Shown here in pieces: positions 21,491-34,795 of a stretch of 64,000 bases of DNA. The DNA is from Candida dubliniensis CD36. Its lineage: Eukaryota > Ascomycota > Pichiomycetes > Serinales > Debaryomycetaceae. The stretch covers positions 1,364,001-1,428,000 of the forward strand of contig NC_012867.1 of NCBI RefSeq assembly GCF_000026945.1, in the 5' to 3' direction. Position 1 is the first letter of the stretch; the number at the start of each line of letters is the position of its first letter. Below the pieces are notes generated by a model. It had not been told where the DNA came from. It worked only from the letters and a program-made list of their open reading frames with translations, and made no database searches. A program made the translations under genes and the position numbers.

Positions 21491-22996
21491 TTAGTTGCTA
21501 GTATTTGTATTTGTATTTGTATTTGTATTTGTTGTTCCACTAATACTACCAAATTTGAATTTTTTCATTTTATTATTAAAATAATTAATTGAATTATCCA
21601 TAATTATTGATCCAATTGATGATCCTCTACTAGTATTGGTACTACTACTAGTACTATTATGTCTTGTTGAAGTAGAATTTGTTCTTGTTGTATTACCACT
21701 TGTACTACCATTACTATTACCGTTAGAATTACCATTACTATTAGAATTACTATTAGAATTATTTCTATTCATTGACCAAGTATTCAAATAATTATCATCA
21801 TCATCAATAATAAAACAATCTTTTTCTTCATTAATAATATGATGATGATGGTATTGGTGGTGTTGGTGGTGGTGAATAGTAGTATTATTATTATCAAAAT
21901 AAGTAGGTGATGTACAAGTACAAGTATAAGTACAAGAAGATGATGAAGATGATGAAGATGATGAAGATGATGAGGAAGATGTTGATGTGCTTTCTATAGT
22001 AGGAATAGTATAATAATCATATCCAATAAAATGTTGTTGTTTCTTATGATGATAATGTTCATGATCATGATAATGTTCATTTTCTTCTTCTTCTGTAAAA
22101 GGTTTAACTTTTGATATTGGACATATATCATCATTATAATCATCATTTATACGTTTAGCATTGTTTTTGTTTTTGTTATTGTTATTGTTTTTCTTGTTGT
22201 TGTTGTTGTTAATTTTATTACTATTACGTCGAGGTAAATTTAATGATAATGAATGTTTGAAATGAGTGAAACTACCAGTACTATTATTTCTACTACTACT
22301 ACTACCAGTACCACCACCATTATTGTTATTGTTATTAGTAGTGTTTTGGTTTTGGTTTTGGTTTTGGTTGGGACTAATTGGTGATACTTGATAAGAAACA
22401 TTCTTCTTCTCTTGTTGTTGTTTCTCTTGTTGTTGTTTCTCTTGCTGTTGTTGTTGCTGCTGCTTTTGTTTCATTTCTTTATCAAATTGTTGTTTTATCA
22501 GTTTAATAAATTCTTGATATAAACTAATTAATAAATTATCATAAATATATTTTTGACAATTTTTTAAAATTATTAAATTAGGTAATTGATTTAAATTTAA
22601 TTGAGATTTTAATTGACAAGGTAAATTAATTTCTAAATCAGCATCAAATATTAAATATTTTTCATAAATAAAATTCCATAAATTGATAATATTACTACTA
22701 CTATGGGTAATTTTTTTTTCGGTTAATAAATATTTATTAATATCAATAATAAATTGTAAATTTTCTGAACAATGTCTTGACATTAAATATTCATGAAATA
22801 ATAATAATAATTGATTTGATTTATGAGAATCTAAATTAATAGTATGTTCTAATAATTCATATAATGTAGGTAAATGAAAATCTGAAGATGATGTGTTGTT
22901 ACTATTGTTGTTGTTGTTGTTATTACAATTACACATTGAACAAATATTAGTAGTTCTGGTGGTGGTGGTAGCTGTGGCTACCAGTGTTGAAGACAT
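21491..22996 (-). CDS. RGS2: RGS-domain protein (regulator of G-protein signalling)
   Basis: A 501-residue protein. A short Cys/Asn-rich start is followed by an RGS domain at about 40-175, recognisable from LPTLYELLEHTINLDSHKSN, the helix LLLLFHEYLMSRHCSENLQFIIDI, and DADLEINLPCQLKSQLN. RGS domains speed GTP hydrolysis on G-alpha subunits and so switch off receptor signalling. The rest is low complexity: Gln/Glu-Lys repeats (about 175-200), poly-Asn, a long poly-Ser run near 345-360, His-rich and Asn/Ser/Thr-rich stretches, and a terminal Thr-Asn repeat. It matches the single RGS domain and Ser/Asn-rich tail of yeast Rgs2 rather than Sst2, which carries DEP domains. The start is the ATG at 22996. 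It is divergent from STE2 across 9758 bp. The domain call is strong; the RGS2 name is likely. Confidence 0.85.
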   Translation of the reverse strand: MSSTLVATATTTTRTTNICSMCNCNNNNNNNSNNTSSSDFHLPTLYELLEHTINLDSHKSNQLLLLFHEYLMSRHCSENLQFIIDINKYLLTEKKITHSSSNIINLWNFIYEKYLIFDADLEINLPCQLKSQLNLNQLPNLIILKNCQKYIYDNLLISLYQEFIKLIKQQFDKEMKQKQQQQQQQEKQQQEKQQQEKKNVSYQVSPISPNQNQNQNQNTTNNNNNNGGGTGSSSSRNNSTGSFTHFKHSLSLNLPRRNSNKINNNNNKKNNNNNKNKNNAKRINDDYNDDICPISKVKPFTEEEENEHYHDHEHYHHKKQQHFIGYDYYTIPTIESTSTSSSSSSSSSSSSSSSCTYTCTCTSPTYFDNNNTTIHHHQHHQYHHHHIINEEKDCFIIDDDDNYLNTWSMNRNNSNSNSNSNGNSNGNSNGSTSGNTTRTNSTSTRHNSTSSSTNTSRGSSIGSIIMDNSINYFNNKMKKFKFGSISGTTNTNTNTNTNTSN

Positions 22997-23465
22997 GATT
23001 ATAAGTGTAAGTGTATATTTATTGGTTGAATTGGATTGTGTTGAAAGTGGAGGTAGGGGAGGGGGAAGGAAGGAGTATTGTAAATATTGGAATTAAATAC
23101 AATTATTAATACAGTAAACAATGTTTAAGTAATAAGTGATCAGTGATAAGTGATAAGTATTAATGGAAAAGAAATAATTAATAATTAATAATTAAGAAAA
23201 AGAAAGAAAGAAGTAAAAGAAAGACAGTTGATAGTATACATATATATATATATATATATATATAATGAAATAGGAATCGGAAAAAGAATAAATTGAGAGG
23301 AGAAAGAAAGAAAGAAAGAAAGAAAAGAAAGAAAGAAACCCGAGAAAGGGGAATTACTACTCCACCACCATTACCACCACCACCACAGTTTTCATAGTTA
23401 GAAGTTTATTATTAAATCGTTTAGACTTTTTTTTTTTTTTTTTTAACTTTCATTTCATTTTAATT

Positions 23466-23499
23466 CATTCTGCATATAACTATATATATATGCAGAATG
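23466..23499. other. perfect 13-bp inverted repeat (hairpin)
   Basis: Arms CATTCTGCATATA (23466-23478) and its exact reverse complement (23487-23499), with an 8-base AT spacer. It is not a pure AT palindrome. It lies 470 bp upstream of the RGS2 start codon. Confidence 0.75.
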
Positions 23500-24691
23500 G
23501 GTAATATATTTATATAATTATTATTATTATTATTATTATTATTATGGTAAGATTATTTTCTTCTACTTATTTATTTATTTATTTACCCCTTGTTTTGTGT
23601 AATTTCATACTAATCTATTGTCTTAAAGTTTATTCTTGTTAGTGTCTCAACTCAGTGTGTGTATATGTGTATATGTGTGTCTCTGTGTAAGTGCGTGCAT
23701 GTATCAATTAACCACTACAACAACAACAACAACCACTGCTGCTGCTGCAACGGTTGATTGCATGATTTGAAAATTATAATAATAATAAGAATATTTGTTA
23801 GTTACACAAAGCCCACACCCAGCTGGATAAATTATTATCTATCAATCTATCAATCTATCAATTCTCCACGTTTGTGTAATTATACGGTGATATTAATAAT
23901 AGTTTATCAGCACTACCTACTACCTTCTACTACCAAAACATTTTGTTTGCTCTTCCCTAGTAAGATTACTTTGATAGTAATAGTTTCATTATTATTATTA
24001 TCATTCATCACTTCACTTCACTTCACTTCACTTCACTTCGCTCATTTAATCTTAACCAACTTAACTAATTTAGTTTGTAGATTAAAAATCAATAACCCTA
24101 AACAACTAACATTGGAATAATTAGATATACAAACGTACTCTCTATCTCTCTATCTCTCCACTTCTTCTTCTTCGGTTAAATTTAGTTATGTCTGTCGTTA
24201 GTTTTAACAGATATAATCAAATATAGACCTATTGTATTGTAATGTAGTTGGAAGAGGAACAGGAACAAGAAGAGAAAAAGGATAGGTTATGAATAATGTT
24301 ATGGAATTGGAGAAGTTATCCAATGAATTGAAATGAAATGAATTCAAAAAAAGAAATAAATGATAAACATATACAAATATGAAAAAAAAAAAAAAAAACG
24401 TTTTATTATTTTATCTTCTTCTTCTACCAATTTAAACTTTTTTATCATCAAAGTTTAAATTTTGCAAATTTTTACCCCTCTTTTCCTCTTTTCTTCTCAC
24501 ATGGGACACTACTACTACTACTACTACTATCTCTTCCTCGTCCTCGTCCTCGTCCTCGTCATACTACAATAGTTTAAAAGTTAATCTAGTTAACAATCTA
24601 TCTATTGATATCCCAGTCATCATACACTACCACTATAGTCTTAACAGTGTAGTAAGTAAGTATACATTATTCACATCCTTTGTCATTCTCT

Positions 24692-24743
24692 TTCCTTCCT
24701 TCCTTCCTTCCTTCCTTCCTTCCTTCCTTCCTTCCTTCCTTCC
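24692..24743 (+). repeat. TTCC tetranucleotide array
   Basis: About 13 units. Confidence 0.9.
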
Positions 24744-24862
24744 CCTCTCTCTCTATCTTTCTCTCTCTCTGTCTCTATGTAATTTAAATGAAGTCATTGA
24801 ACTTATTCTTGCATTATTACTATACTCTACTTGCTCTTCTTTCCCCACTCCCCCACTCCCTT

Positions 24863-24907
<45 letters not shown>
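24863..24907 (+). repeat. CTTA tetranucleotide array
   Basis: About 11 units, 120 bp downstream of the TTCC array. Confidence 0.9.
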
Positions 24908-25604
24908 GTATATACTTGCATATATACTTGCATATAACTGTTATTCTTCTTCCCCTTCCCTCCTTTTTTTCTTGTCTTGTCTTGTCTTGATATCTTTTGA
25001 TATTTGCAATTTTCTTATTTCTAATTATTTCTAAGTATCATTTCTTATTATTAATTAATTTTAAATTTAATTGGGGTGAGGGGGGTGAGGTGGGGGCGGT
25101 GGTGGTGGAGAAAAACAGAGATGGTAACAGTTCAGTTTAATAATAATACCATCTTTAGGTTTATATCTATATCTTTATATCTTTATATCTCTATCTCTAT
25201 CTATATCTATATCTCCAACTATATTTTTATTATTTATTTATTTGTTATTTATTTATTATCCTAAAGAGGGACAAAACTAAAAAGATTAGTTTAGACTGTA
25301 AGATTTGTTGAATTGATTAAGGATACAAATTCATAAACACACTGATACACACATACTCACATACTCATATCGATCGATTTTTCATAAATTTTTTTTTTTT
25401 TTTACTTATTTTCATTATCTTATCTTATCACCAATTTTTTTCAAATTTAGGAAATTCTTGATAGTTTTCTGTTTTCTGTCTTTTCTGTCTCTTTTTTTTT
25501 TTATTTATTATTATAAAATCTATGTCATCTATATCAGTATTGTTTTATTTCGTTTAATATATATATATATAAAGTTTAGATTATTTCTATAATCATCATC
25601 ATTC

Positions 25605-25635
<31 letters not shown>

Positions 25636-25642
25636 TGTAAAC

Positions 25643-25681
<39 letters not shown>
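25643..25681 (+). repeat. ATC trinucleotide array
   Basis: About 13 perfect units following a T run of more than 20. Confidence 0.85.
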
Positions 25682-26800
25682 ACCCTCGTGTTGATCCTCG
25701 TGTTGATATATGTAACATCAACATCAACAACAACAAAAACAAACATTATTACTTTGATGAATAAGTTTATTAATTTCTGTTGTTGTTTCTGTTTTTAAAG
25801 TTTTTTTTAAAAGCTTTTTTTGTTATTTTTTTTGTTTTTTTTTTCAACAAGAAAGAAAGAACAAAAGTTAATACAAAAAAAAAAAAAAATTGACTTTCAT
25901 TGAAAACAAAAATGATATATAGATACGATAAATAGAATAGAATTGAATGGAATAGATAGAATAGAATCGAATGATAGAAAGATTTATGTAGTAGTAGTAG
26001 TAGATTTGTAACCATGAAAAAGGGAAGGAAAGGGAAGGGAAGGGGGGGAATGCCTTGAATAAAAATAACAAATGTGGTTAATGGAATATTATTCCTAAAG
26101 TAAATTTATAGTTAATAATAATACCATCAATTAATTAAACCTATAATCATAATTATATCTATGGATGTATATATGGATAGATGTATGGATAGATGTATAT
26201 ACTTCTTGTTTTTACTATTATACTTGTAAAAATAATGATAATCATGATTGATAAAATAAATCTTATTTTATTAAATTCTTGATTGATATATTAGAATATT
26301 ACACATTAAGAGAAATGATTTACGTAAATTGCGGGGGTTACAAACTAATTCAATTTATCTCACCCAACAACAACAACAACAACAACACCAACAAGAAGAA
26401 GAAGAAGAAGAAGGAGAAATTGGTAGCATGCTAATAGAAGCAAATAAATAAATAAATAAATATATGATAAATAAATAAATAAATAAATAATACTGGTGAT
26501 GGTGATGGTGATGACTATACAGTTATTACTTTACAATAATTATAGGAAGGAAGATATTGGTAAATGTAGATTTAAGTAAGTTCTTTTTATTTTGTGGGTA
26601 GGGTAGAAGAAGAATAAACTTTTTCAACAAGAATAATTCATTTATTGTTATTCTTTTTCTACTACTCCTTCTCCTTTTTTTCAGAAATATATATATATAT
26701 ATATATGATGGTGGTGATGATGATGATGATGATAAATGGATGGATGGATGGATGATAAATAATTCTCAAAATCTTAAAATTATAATATTTAATTTAAACT

Positions 26801-26831
<31 letters not shown>

Positions 26832-26892
26832 GGTGGTGGTGGTGACGCTGGTGGTGGTATAATTTCGAGGAACTCTTTGATCACCATAAAAC

Positions 26893-27001
<109 letters not shown>

Positions 27002-27776
27002 ATCTAATCATTTTGCAAATTAACAAAATAGAATGACACCCGTTCAATCAAAATTTACAAAAAAAAAAAAAAAAAAAACTTTAAATGAATCAAAATTTGG
27101 AATTAATTACGATCATTATCATTATTATCATCATCGTCATTATTATTATCACCATCACTATCATTATCATTATTATGACTATTTTAGCTTTTGTTTGTTA
27201 TTGGAGATTTTAAAATTTGAAGATTTTAAAATTTTAAAATTTATAAAGGTGGTTTTTAGTAGTTTAATTTTTTTTTTTTTTTTGTTTTTCTTCCTTATTT
27301 CATATCAAAAAGTGGACTACTAGTACTAGTACTAGTACTAGTAATAATAATAGTAATAATAATAGTAATAACAAAATATGATGTAATGAAAACATCAGTA
27401 CTTGTTCTTCTTCTTCTTGTTGTTGTTGTTGTTGTAATGAATTTAGAATAAAACTTTTGATATTGATTGATTTTTGGTGGTTATAATACTTTAACTAATT
27501 AAATGGAGAGAAATAAAAAAAAAAAAAGGTTGCAACTTGTTGCATTTTAAAGATTATTGTTGATCTCTTAAAATTTCTTATAAACAGATAATTTTAACTA
27601 AGTTAGTTAACAAAAAAAGTAATTACAACAAGAACAACTGTTGGCTGCTGTGGTGGTGGTAATGGTGGTGGTGATTCAATGATTAATAACAATTCAGAAA
27701 TCATGATTTAAATATAGAATAGAATAGAATAGAATAGAATAGAATAGAATAGAATATACTAAAATCAAATCAAATC

Positions 27777-27812
<36 letters not shown>

Positions 27813-29328
27813 TTGCATTATTATTCTTACTACTACTAACAATAAACTTGGAATTTTATTCCCTAATTAATTGGTTGGTTGATTGATTGATTGGTTGATC
27901 AATAATAATTTATGATGTTTATTGTTCTTCCTAGAACTATTGATAAAGAGATAAATAGATATTATATTATATTATATTATATTATATTGAATTATATTAT
28001 ATTATTATTTATTTGTTAAAATTAATATAATTAATCAATAAGAATATGAATAGATAAATATAAATAAAAATTAAAAATTAAAATTTATTGAATAAATCAA
28101 GATAATAGTTCTGATCAACAATAATGAAAGAAATTAAATTATTTGTGTTGGTTAGTATTATATTGGTTAGTATTATTTGAGTTAAGATTTACGTTTTTGA
28201 AACAGATAAAAAGAGACTATTACTGTTTGTTGTTGTGTTGTTTGTTGTGGTGTTGTGTTGTGAATGAAGCAAGGTTTTAATTAGCGCTGACATAATCATC
28301 ATCACGCCCCCCCCCCCCTACCAAGATATTAAACAAACGCATTCATTCCTTCATTCAATTGTTTGTTTGTTTGTTTGTTTGTTTGTTTGTTTGTTTGTTA
28401 TCTAAATCCAATTATACTGTTGTCGTCTACTTAATAAATTCTTAAATTTTTGTTATTTACAAAAGAATCCAATTGTTATTATTCTTCAAAATATTCTTTA
28501 TCTTTTAGATAATGATAATAATAACAATTGAACAACAATAGTAGTAGTACTAGTACTAGTATTACCTCCCTCCTTCTCCAAGCATTCTTTTTGTAAAACC
28601 ATTGATTTGATCTGATTTTATTTAATTTGATTTGATTTGATATGGGTTGATGTTAAGTTAATGTTCATTTTTTTCTTCTCTGTTTTATATTCCCCCCCCC
28701 TCCCCCCTCCCCCCCCCATTTTTTATGGTTTGGTATTTTTGTTTAAAATTCATTATTTATAAGTTGAATGAATAATTAAATGAAATTTATCTTCGTCAAA
28801 AAAATTTTTCTTTTTAAAAAAAAAAGAAACAAACTTCTTATGATGATGATGATGATGTATTATTATTATTATTTCATTGTTTGATAAGTCTTTTTTTTTT
28901 TAATTAATTTTAATTATAATGTAACTCCAATACATGTCATCATCAGCACACTATTCTGAATTGTACTGTACTGTACTGTACTGTACTGTACTGCACGGCT
29001 TTGCATTAACAATATAATCGCATAACATTGATACATATTTCAAACAATAGCTGCAAAAAAAAAAACAAAACCTGGAGATGGAGATGGAGATGGAGATCAT
29101 TTGTTATAAAACAGACAAGAAACACATTCAAACAATCAAAAGAATTTTTTTTTCTTTTTTTTCAACTCAATTGATGTTGAATGTGTTTCTTTCTTTCTTT
29201 CTTTTTTTCTTTTTTTTTTTTACATTTTCTTTTATTCATTGTTGAAAACTATGGCGTTAATGTAATTTTATGATCCCAAGATAGAAGTTATATTAATAAT
29301 ATTTCAAAGTACGCAATAGAAAGGAGAA

Positions 29329-29357
29329 GGGGGGAGGGGCAAGGGGGGAGAGAGGGG
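29329..29357 (+). other. potential G-quadruplex sequence
   Basis: Four runs of four to six G, with loops of one, three and five bases (A, CAA, AGAGA). Confidence 0.5.
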
Positions 29358-30077
29358 AGAGGATATTGGAACTTATTGTACAATTGATTTTAAAAGTCCT
29401 TAATATATATATTGTTATTCATCATTTCTTGTTTTTGTAAGAAACATTACTTTTTTTTATTCTGCCTCTTCCTCCCCCCTTTCACATTGATTTAATGATT
29501 TATCAAAAACTAAAATCACAAATATATAAAGGGTAATATTCTTTTGGGGTACCTCTTAAAAAATTGAATTTGTTTCACTCTTTTTTGTTAATCTAATTTA
29601 ATTCAGAAATAGAAGTAGAAATAGAAGTAGAAATAGAAATAGAATTTGTAATCTACATTATAAATAATAAACCATTATCAAATATCAAATATCAATAATT
29701 AAATTAAATTAAATTAAATTAAATTTTCTATTATTATTATCATTTATTTAAATATTTATTAATTTTTAAAGAATTGATTAGATAGATTTTATAATTTTCG
29801 TTATCCTTATGATATCATTAAAGAGAATAACCATCATTTAGAAATCTTTTTTTTTTTTGTAGAAAATGATAAATACTCTCCTCCTCGAATAAATAAATAA
29901 ATAAATAAAAAAGATTTTAAACTTCTATTTTATATTTTTGATATCCATAGGGAATATATATATATATATATCCATCTATCTATCTACCTATCTATTTATC
30001 TATCTATATATCCCAAATCTTTTGATTTAAAAAGACTTGGAATTTTTTATTCTTCCTATATTGTGATTTGATATATT

Positions 30078-30115
<38 letters not shown>

Positions 30116-31560
30116 AATAATAATAATAATTAGTAGTAGTAGATTTTAAACATAAATTATTAAATTATCTAAAAATTCTTCTTTAAAAGTAGATAAACTC
30201 ATAAAAAAAAAATAAAAAAAAAAGAAGAATTATCATACATAACAAAATCCAATGGAGAAGAAACCTAATTAATTAACCATAGTAATTATTCATATTTTAA
30301 TATAATTCGATATATGGGTTTACCAGTAATCATTCGAAATTTATCTAATAACAAAACAATAGTCTCACAAAATTTATAAACAGATTAGAAGTTATAAAAA
30401 AAAAAAAAAAAAAAAGCTCATTTTACTCTTGTCTTGTCTTGTCTGAATATGAATATGAATATGAATATGAATATGAATATGAATATTCAAACAAAAATGA
30501 ATTGATTAATTTTTTTTTTTTTTTTTTTATATATAAAACACATTTTTTATTGATGATGAATTAAAATTTGAATTTCAGTGGGGGGGGGGGAGAGAGAGAT
30601 TGGCACGTTATTTCCAAATAAAAAGAACCAACAACAACAACAACAACAACTACAACAGAAGCAATCTGTTGGTGAAAAAATTTGATTAATTCCACTCCAG
30701 ATATTGATTTGATTTGATTTGATTTGATTTGATATATATATATATATATATATTTACTCCAAAAAAAAAAAAAAAAACTATTTGTTAATTTATTTTAGAT
30801 TATTTTAAGAATAAGAAGAAATTAGTTATTAATGATGATATTAATTGGTGGAAAAGAGTTTAGAATTTTACTTTTACTTTTACTTTTACTTTTACTTTTA
30901 TTTGGTATTTAATTCCGACTTAAATTGTTTAAAATTCAACAATCATTTTTTTTTTTTGCAGCAATAATATTTTTCTAAATTTACTTTGTATTATAATATG
31001 ACAAATTAAACATAAACATAAACATAAACATAACCTATAATATAGTATTATTAATCATCATATTACATTTTTATTCAATATATTTCAATTTCTATAAGAT
31101 AAGATAATCTCTATTATCTTGAATTATTAAGACTATAGATATATAATATATATTATATTACCGTATTAAATGATATATAACCGTTTTAAATATTACACAA
31201 AGGCATATATTATTCATTGTCCACCCATTATTAATATTTTAAAAAAAAAAGAAAAGGAAATGGAGATTAATATCCACCACCACCACTCCTAACACAAACA
31301 AAAATATACAATCATCATCATCATCATCATTCAACGGTACTTTTTGTATTGTTAATATATATATATATTTTGGTGGGGGGGACGGTTGAAAGATTTTGTG
31401 TGATTCTCTTTTTTCATCTTAAGTGAATAAAATAAAAGCAACAACACCAATACAAGAAAGATGGAAAACAATAAAGAATGAAAAATGAAAAAAATGAAAA
31501 AAAAAATGGGGAGATTTCTTTCATTTGATTTCATTTGATTTTATTTCAATGATATTTGTA

Positions 31561-31630
31561 ATACATACATACATACATACATACATACATACATACATAC
31601 ATACATACATACATACATACATACATACAT
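31561..31630 (+). repeat. ATAC tetranucleotide array
   Basis: 70 bp, about 17 units, ending at ATGCATTG; 1.1 kb upstream of STE2. Confidence 0.92.
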
Positions 31631-32387
31631 GCATTGTAAACTGTTATAAGTAATTATACCAAATGATTTCCATGTTTGAATAGAATTCTTGATTTCTCTC
31701 ATTTTGAATGGAATACTTAAAAGTAAACAAAAACAAAAAAAAAAAAAAAAAACAGTATTGCAGATCTAGGTAAATTATTAAAATATATTATAGTTCATTG
31801 TATAAAATGTTTACTCAATTAGTGAAATTTACTAATATTTGGAATCAATATAAGGACAAAGAACGGTTATACAATTAAAGACAATTCTGCTTTTAAATGC
31901 AAATTTTTTTTTTTTTTGGGATTATTAGGGGAAGTACATACTGAGATTTTATTTTTGTTTTGTTTATACATAGATTACAATCATAAATTCTAACCATTTA
32001 GTATTATGGTATTTTATAAAATTGGAACATAAATATAGGTTATTAGTAGTATCGTTATATTGTACTTAATGAATCAACACCAGAAACGTTTCTTTTTTTT
32101 TTTTTTTTTTGTTTTTGTTTTTGTTTAAAAGTACGGAATCAAATGTCTAGAAATGTGTTGTTTTCAAATAACCACATTCCCAACTTACATTCCTTATTTT
32201 AATATTATTTATAACCAAAAAAAAAAAAATAAAAAAAAAAAATAACCTGCTAATAATTGATATTATGATTGTAAATGATTAGAAAGGTATTGAATTTAAA
32301 ACACAACTAATTAAGTTTCATATTTTGTAAAGATAAAAATTTTAACAGTTAATCTGTACAATAAATTGAGATCTATAAGAAAGAGGA

Positions 32388-32415
32388 GGGGGGGTGGGGG
32401 TGTGGGGGTGGGGGG
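32388..32415 (+). other. potential G-quadruplex in the STE2 upstream region
   Basis: Runs of seven, five, five and six G with loops T, TGT and T. It lies on the STE2 coding strand, about 340-367 bp before the start codon. Confidence 0.65.
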
Positions 32416-32754
32416 ATATGATTTATTATGTAATATTTTAAAACTGTGTATGGCGGCGTTGGGTGTGTTAAAAAACATTTCTAAAAATTCTTTTTTTTTT
32501 TTTTTTTGCAGCAATCATTGTCAAATCCATAAACAGTAATTTTCCATTTTGCAAAAAAAAAAAAAAAAAAAAGAGCCCCTTTTCCTCCTTAGTTATATCA
32601 AATAATCATATAAATATATATATATAAAAATCATAATTTTTATCTTAATTTATCAATTTATTCATTATAGTTGTTCCTTATAATTATCAAAAACAACCAT
32701 TGTTATTTTGTATTTGGGCCAGGGGGAGAGAGAAAAAGAGAGAATAAGAGAGAA

Positions 32755-33969
32755 ATGAATTCAACTATTATACCACCTAATGATTCAGGTGATATAATTA
32801 TTAATTATTTAATTCCTGGATTAAATGAATCAATTGAAATTCCTTTCCATTTATTAGATTCATTTCAAACTGATCAAACTAAATTAGCTTTAATTATGGG
32901 AATAACTATTGGTAGTTGTTCAATGACTTTAATTTTTTTGATTTCTATAATGTATAAAACTAATAAATTATCAAATATTTTTAATAATAATATTAATATT
33001 AAAACTATTTTCCAATGGATAAATCAAATGATTTTTAATGAAAAAATAAATTTAAATAAACACAAACAAAATGATTCCTATAATAACAATATCATTGTTG
33101 GTAAAGGATTTTATAAATTATTTTTATTTTATCTTAATTCATTAATTTTATTAATTGGAATTATTAGATCTGGTTGTTATTTAAATTATAATTTAGGTCC
33201 ATTAAATTCAATTAGTTTTGTATTCACTGGTTGGTATAATGAATCAATATCAACTTCAAAATTATCATTTATATCATCCGATATAACTAATGGATTTAAA
33301 TGTATTTTATATGGTTTAGTAGAAATTTCATTAGGTTTCCAAGTTTATATTATGTTTAAAACTTCAAATTTAAAAATTTGGGGATTAATGGCATCATTAT
33401 TATCAATTAGTTTAGGGTTAATAGTAGTTGCTTTACAAATCAATTTAACAATTTTATCTCATATTCGATTTGTTAAAGCTACCACTACAACTACCACTAC
33501 AAATAATAATGAAACATCCACTTCCATAGTAACAGGAGGATATGTGATTAATTCAATTTGGATGGATTTACCAACAATTTTATTTTCAATTAGTATTAAT
33601 ATTATGACAATATTATTAATTGGTAAACTTATAATTGCTATTAGAATTAGACGTTATTTAGGTTTAAAACAATTTGATAGTTTCCATATTTTATTAATTG
33701 GTTTTAGTCAAACTTTAATTATTCCTTCAATTATTTTAATAATTCATTATTTTTATTTATCAAAAAGTAAAGATTCTTTATTACAACAAATTAGTCTTTT
33801 ATTAATAATTTTAATGTTACCATTAAGTTCTTTATGGGCTCAAACAGCTAATAATATTCATAATATTAATTCATCTCCAAGTTTATCATTTATATCTCGT
33901 CATCATCTGTCTGATAATAATTCTAATATCAATACAATTGTTAATGGAAACAATAATCATCTTTATAAT

Positions 33970-34001
<32 letters not shown>

Positions 34002-34350
34002 TAATGGAAATGGAAATGGTAAATTTTCAAAATTAAATACTAATGGTTCTTCTCCATTCACTTTAAAAGGAGATTCAGGATCTTTAATGTTACAAATGAC
34101 CAGTAATAGCAACAATGGTAATAATGGTAATATTAATGCTGGTAATGTTAATGCTGGTAATAATTTTTCAATCCCAGTTTCAGGAATTGATGCTCAATTA
34201 CCTCCTGATATTGAAAAAATATTACATGATGAAGATAATATAAATAATTATAAATTACTTAACATTAATAATGAAAATATCAATGATGGAGATATTATAA
34301 TTAATGATGAAGGAATGATTACTAAACAAATTACCATTAAAAGGGTTTAA
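32755..34350 (+). CDS. STE2: alpha-factor pheromone receptor (GPCR)
   Basis: A 531-residue seven-transmembrane receptor for the alpha mating pheromone, coupled to the mating heterotrimeric G protein. Family features include FQTDQTKLALIMGITIGSCS entering TM1, LFLFYLNSLILLIGIIRSGC (TM2), GFQVYIMFKTSN (TM3), RYLGLKQFDSFHILLIGFSQ leading into TM6, and LPLSSLWAQTANN (TM7). The PLSSLWA block is a Ste2 hallmark. A long cytoplasmic tail (from about 385) has Asn/Ser and Gly/Asn repeats encoded by an AGCAAC array (33970-34001). It ends in a conserved-looking acidic block and ITKQITIKRV. The frame is open 28 codons upstream without an ATG, so the start is 32755. Asn-linked sites (NST, NES) occur near the N-terminus. 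It is divergent from the RGS gene. Confidence 0.97.
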
Positions 34351-34795
34351 TAGTGGGGGGGGGTGAAGGAGCTAGACGTCTTTTTAATTTTTTTTTTAAT
34401 AATGCCTGCTGTTTAAATATTTAAATGTAGCTAGATATTTTAATAAATAATGTGAATTATTCATCAATCCCATATTTTGTATATTCAATGAATGGAAAGA
34501 ATATGACTTCTGGGTGGGTGGGGTATGTGGGGGGTATGTGATAGGATAGGATAGGATTAGATTGAATTTTATTCTCTCCCGATTATCGCACGACCATCAA
34601 AGAAAGGCAAAAACCAGAACCCACTCTTTCCCTCCACACATACATACACACTCTCTCTATATATATATAATAAAAAGAAAAAAAAAAGGAGGATCATCAA
34701 AAGTTGTTCCTTTTGCTTCAACCAAACCACCCTTCCCCCCCCTTATCTTCCCCCCTTATCCTCCTCCTTTTTCTATTTATTCTACAAATTCAAAT
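34351..34795. other. STE2-PBR1 intergenic region
   Basis: A G10 run follows the STE2 stop codon (about 34354-34363). A G-run cluster fitting a quadruplex lies at 34512-34534, a CT/TA stretch near 34650-34670, and C-rich runs (34735-34763) just before the next start. Confidence 0.6.
34512..34534 (+). other. potential G-quadruplex downstream of STE2
   Basis: Runs of three, three, four and six G with loops T, T and TATGT. It lies about 160 bp after the STE2 stop and 260 bp before the PBR1-like start. Confidence 0.55.

Noticed and set aside
23758..24120. 120-codon open frame of hydrophobic character
   Set aside because: It has no ATG start and its content follows CACTT and ATC-type repeats.
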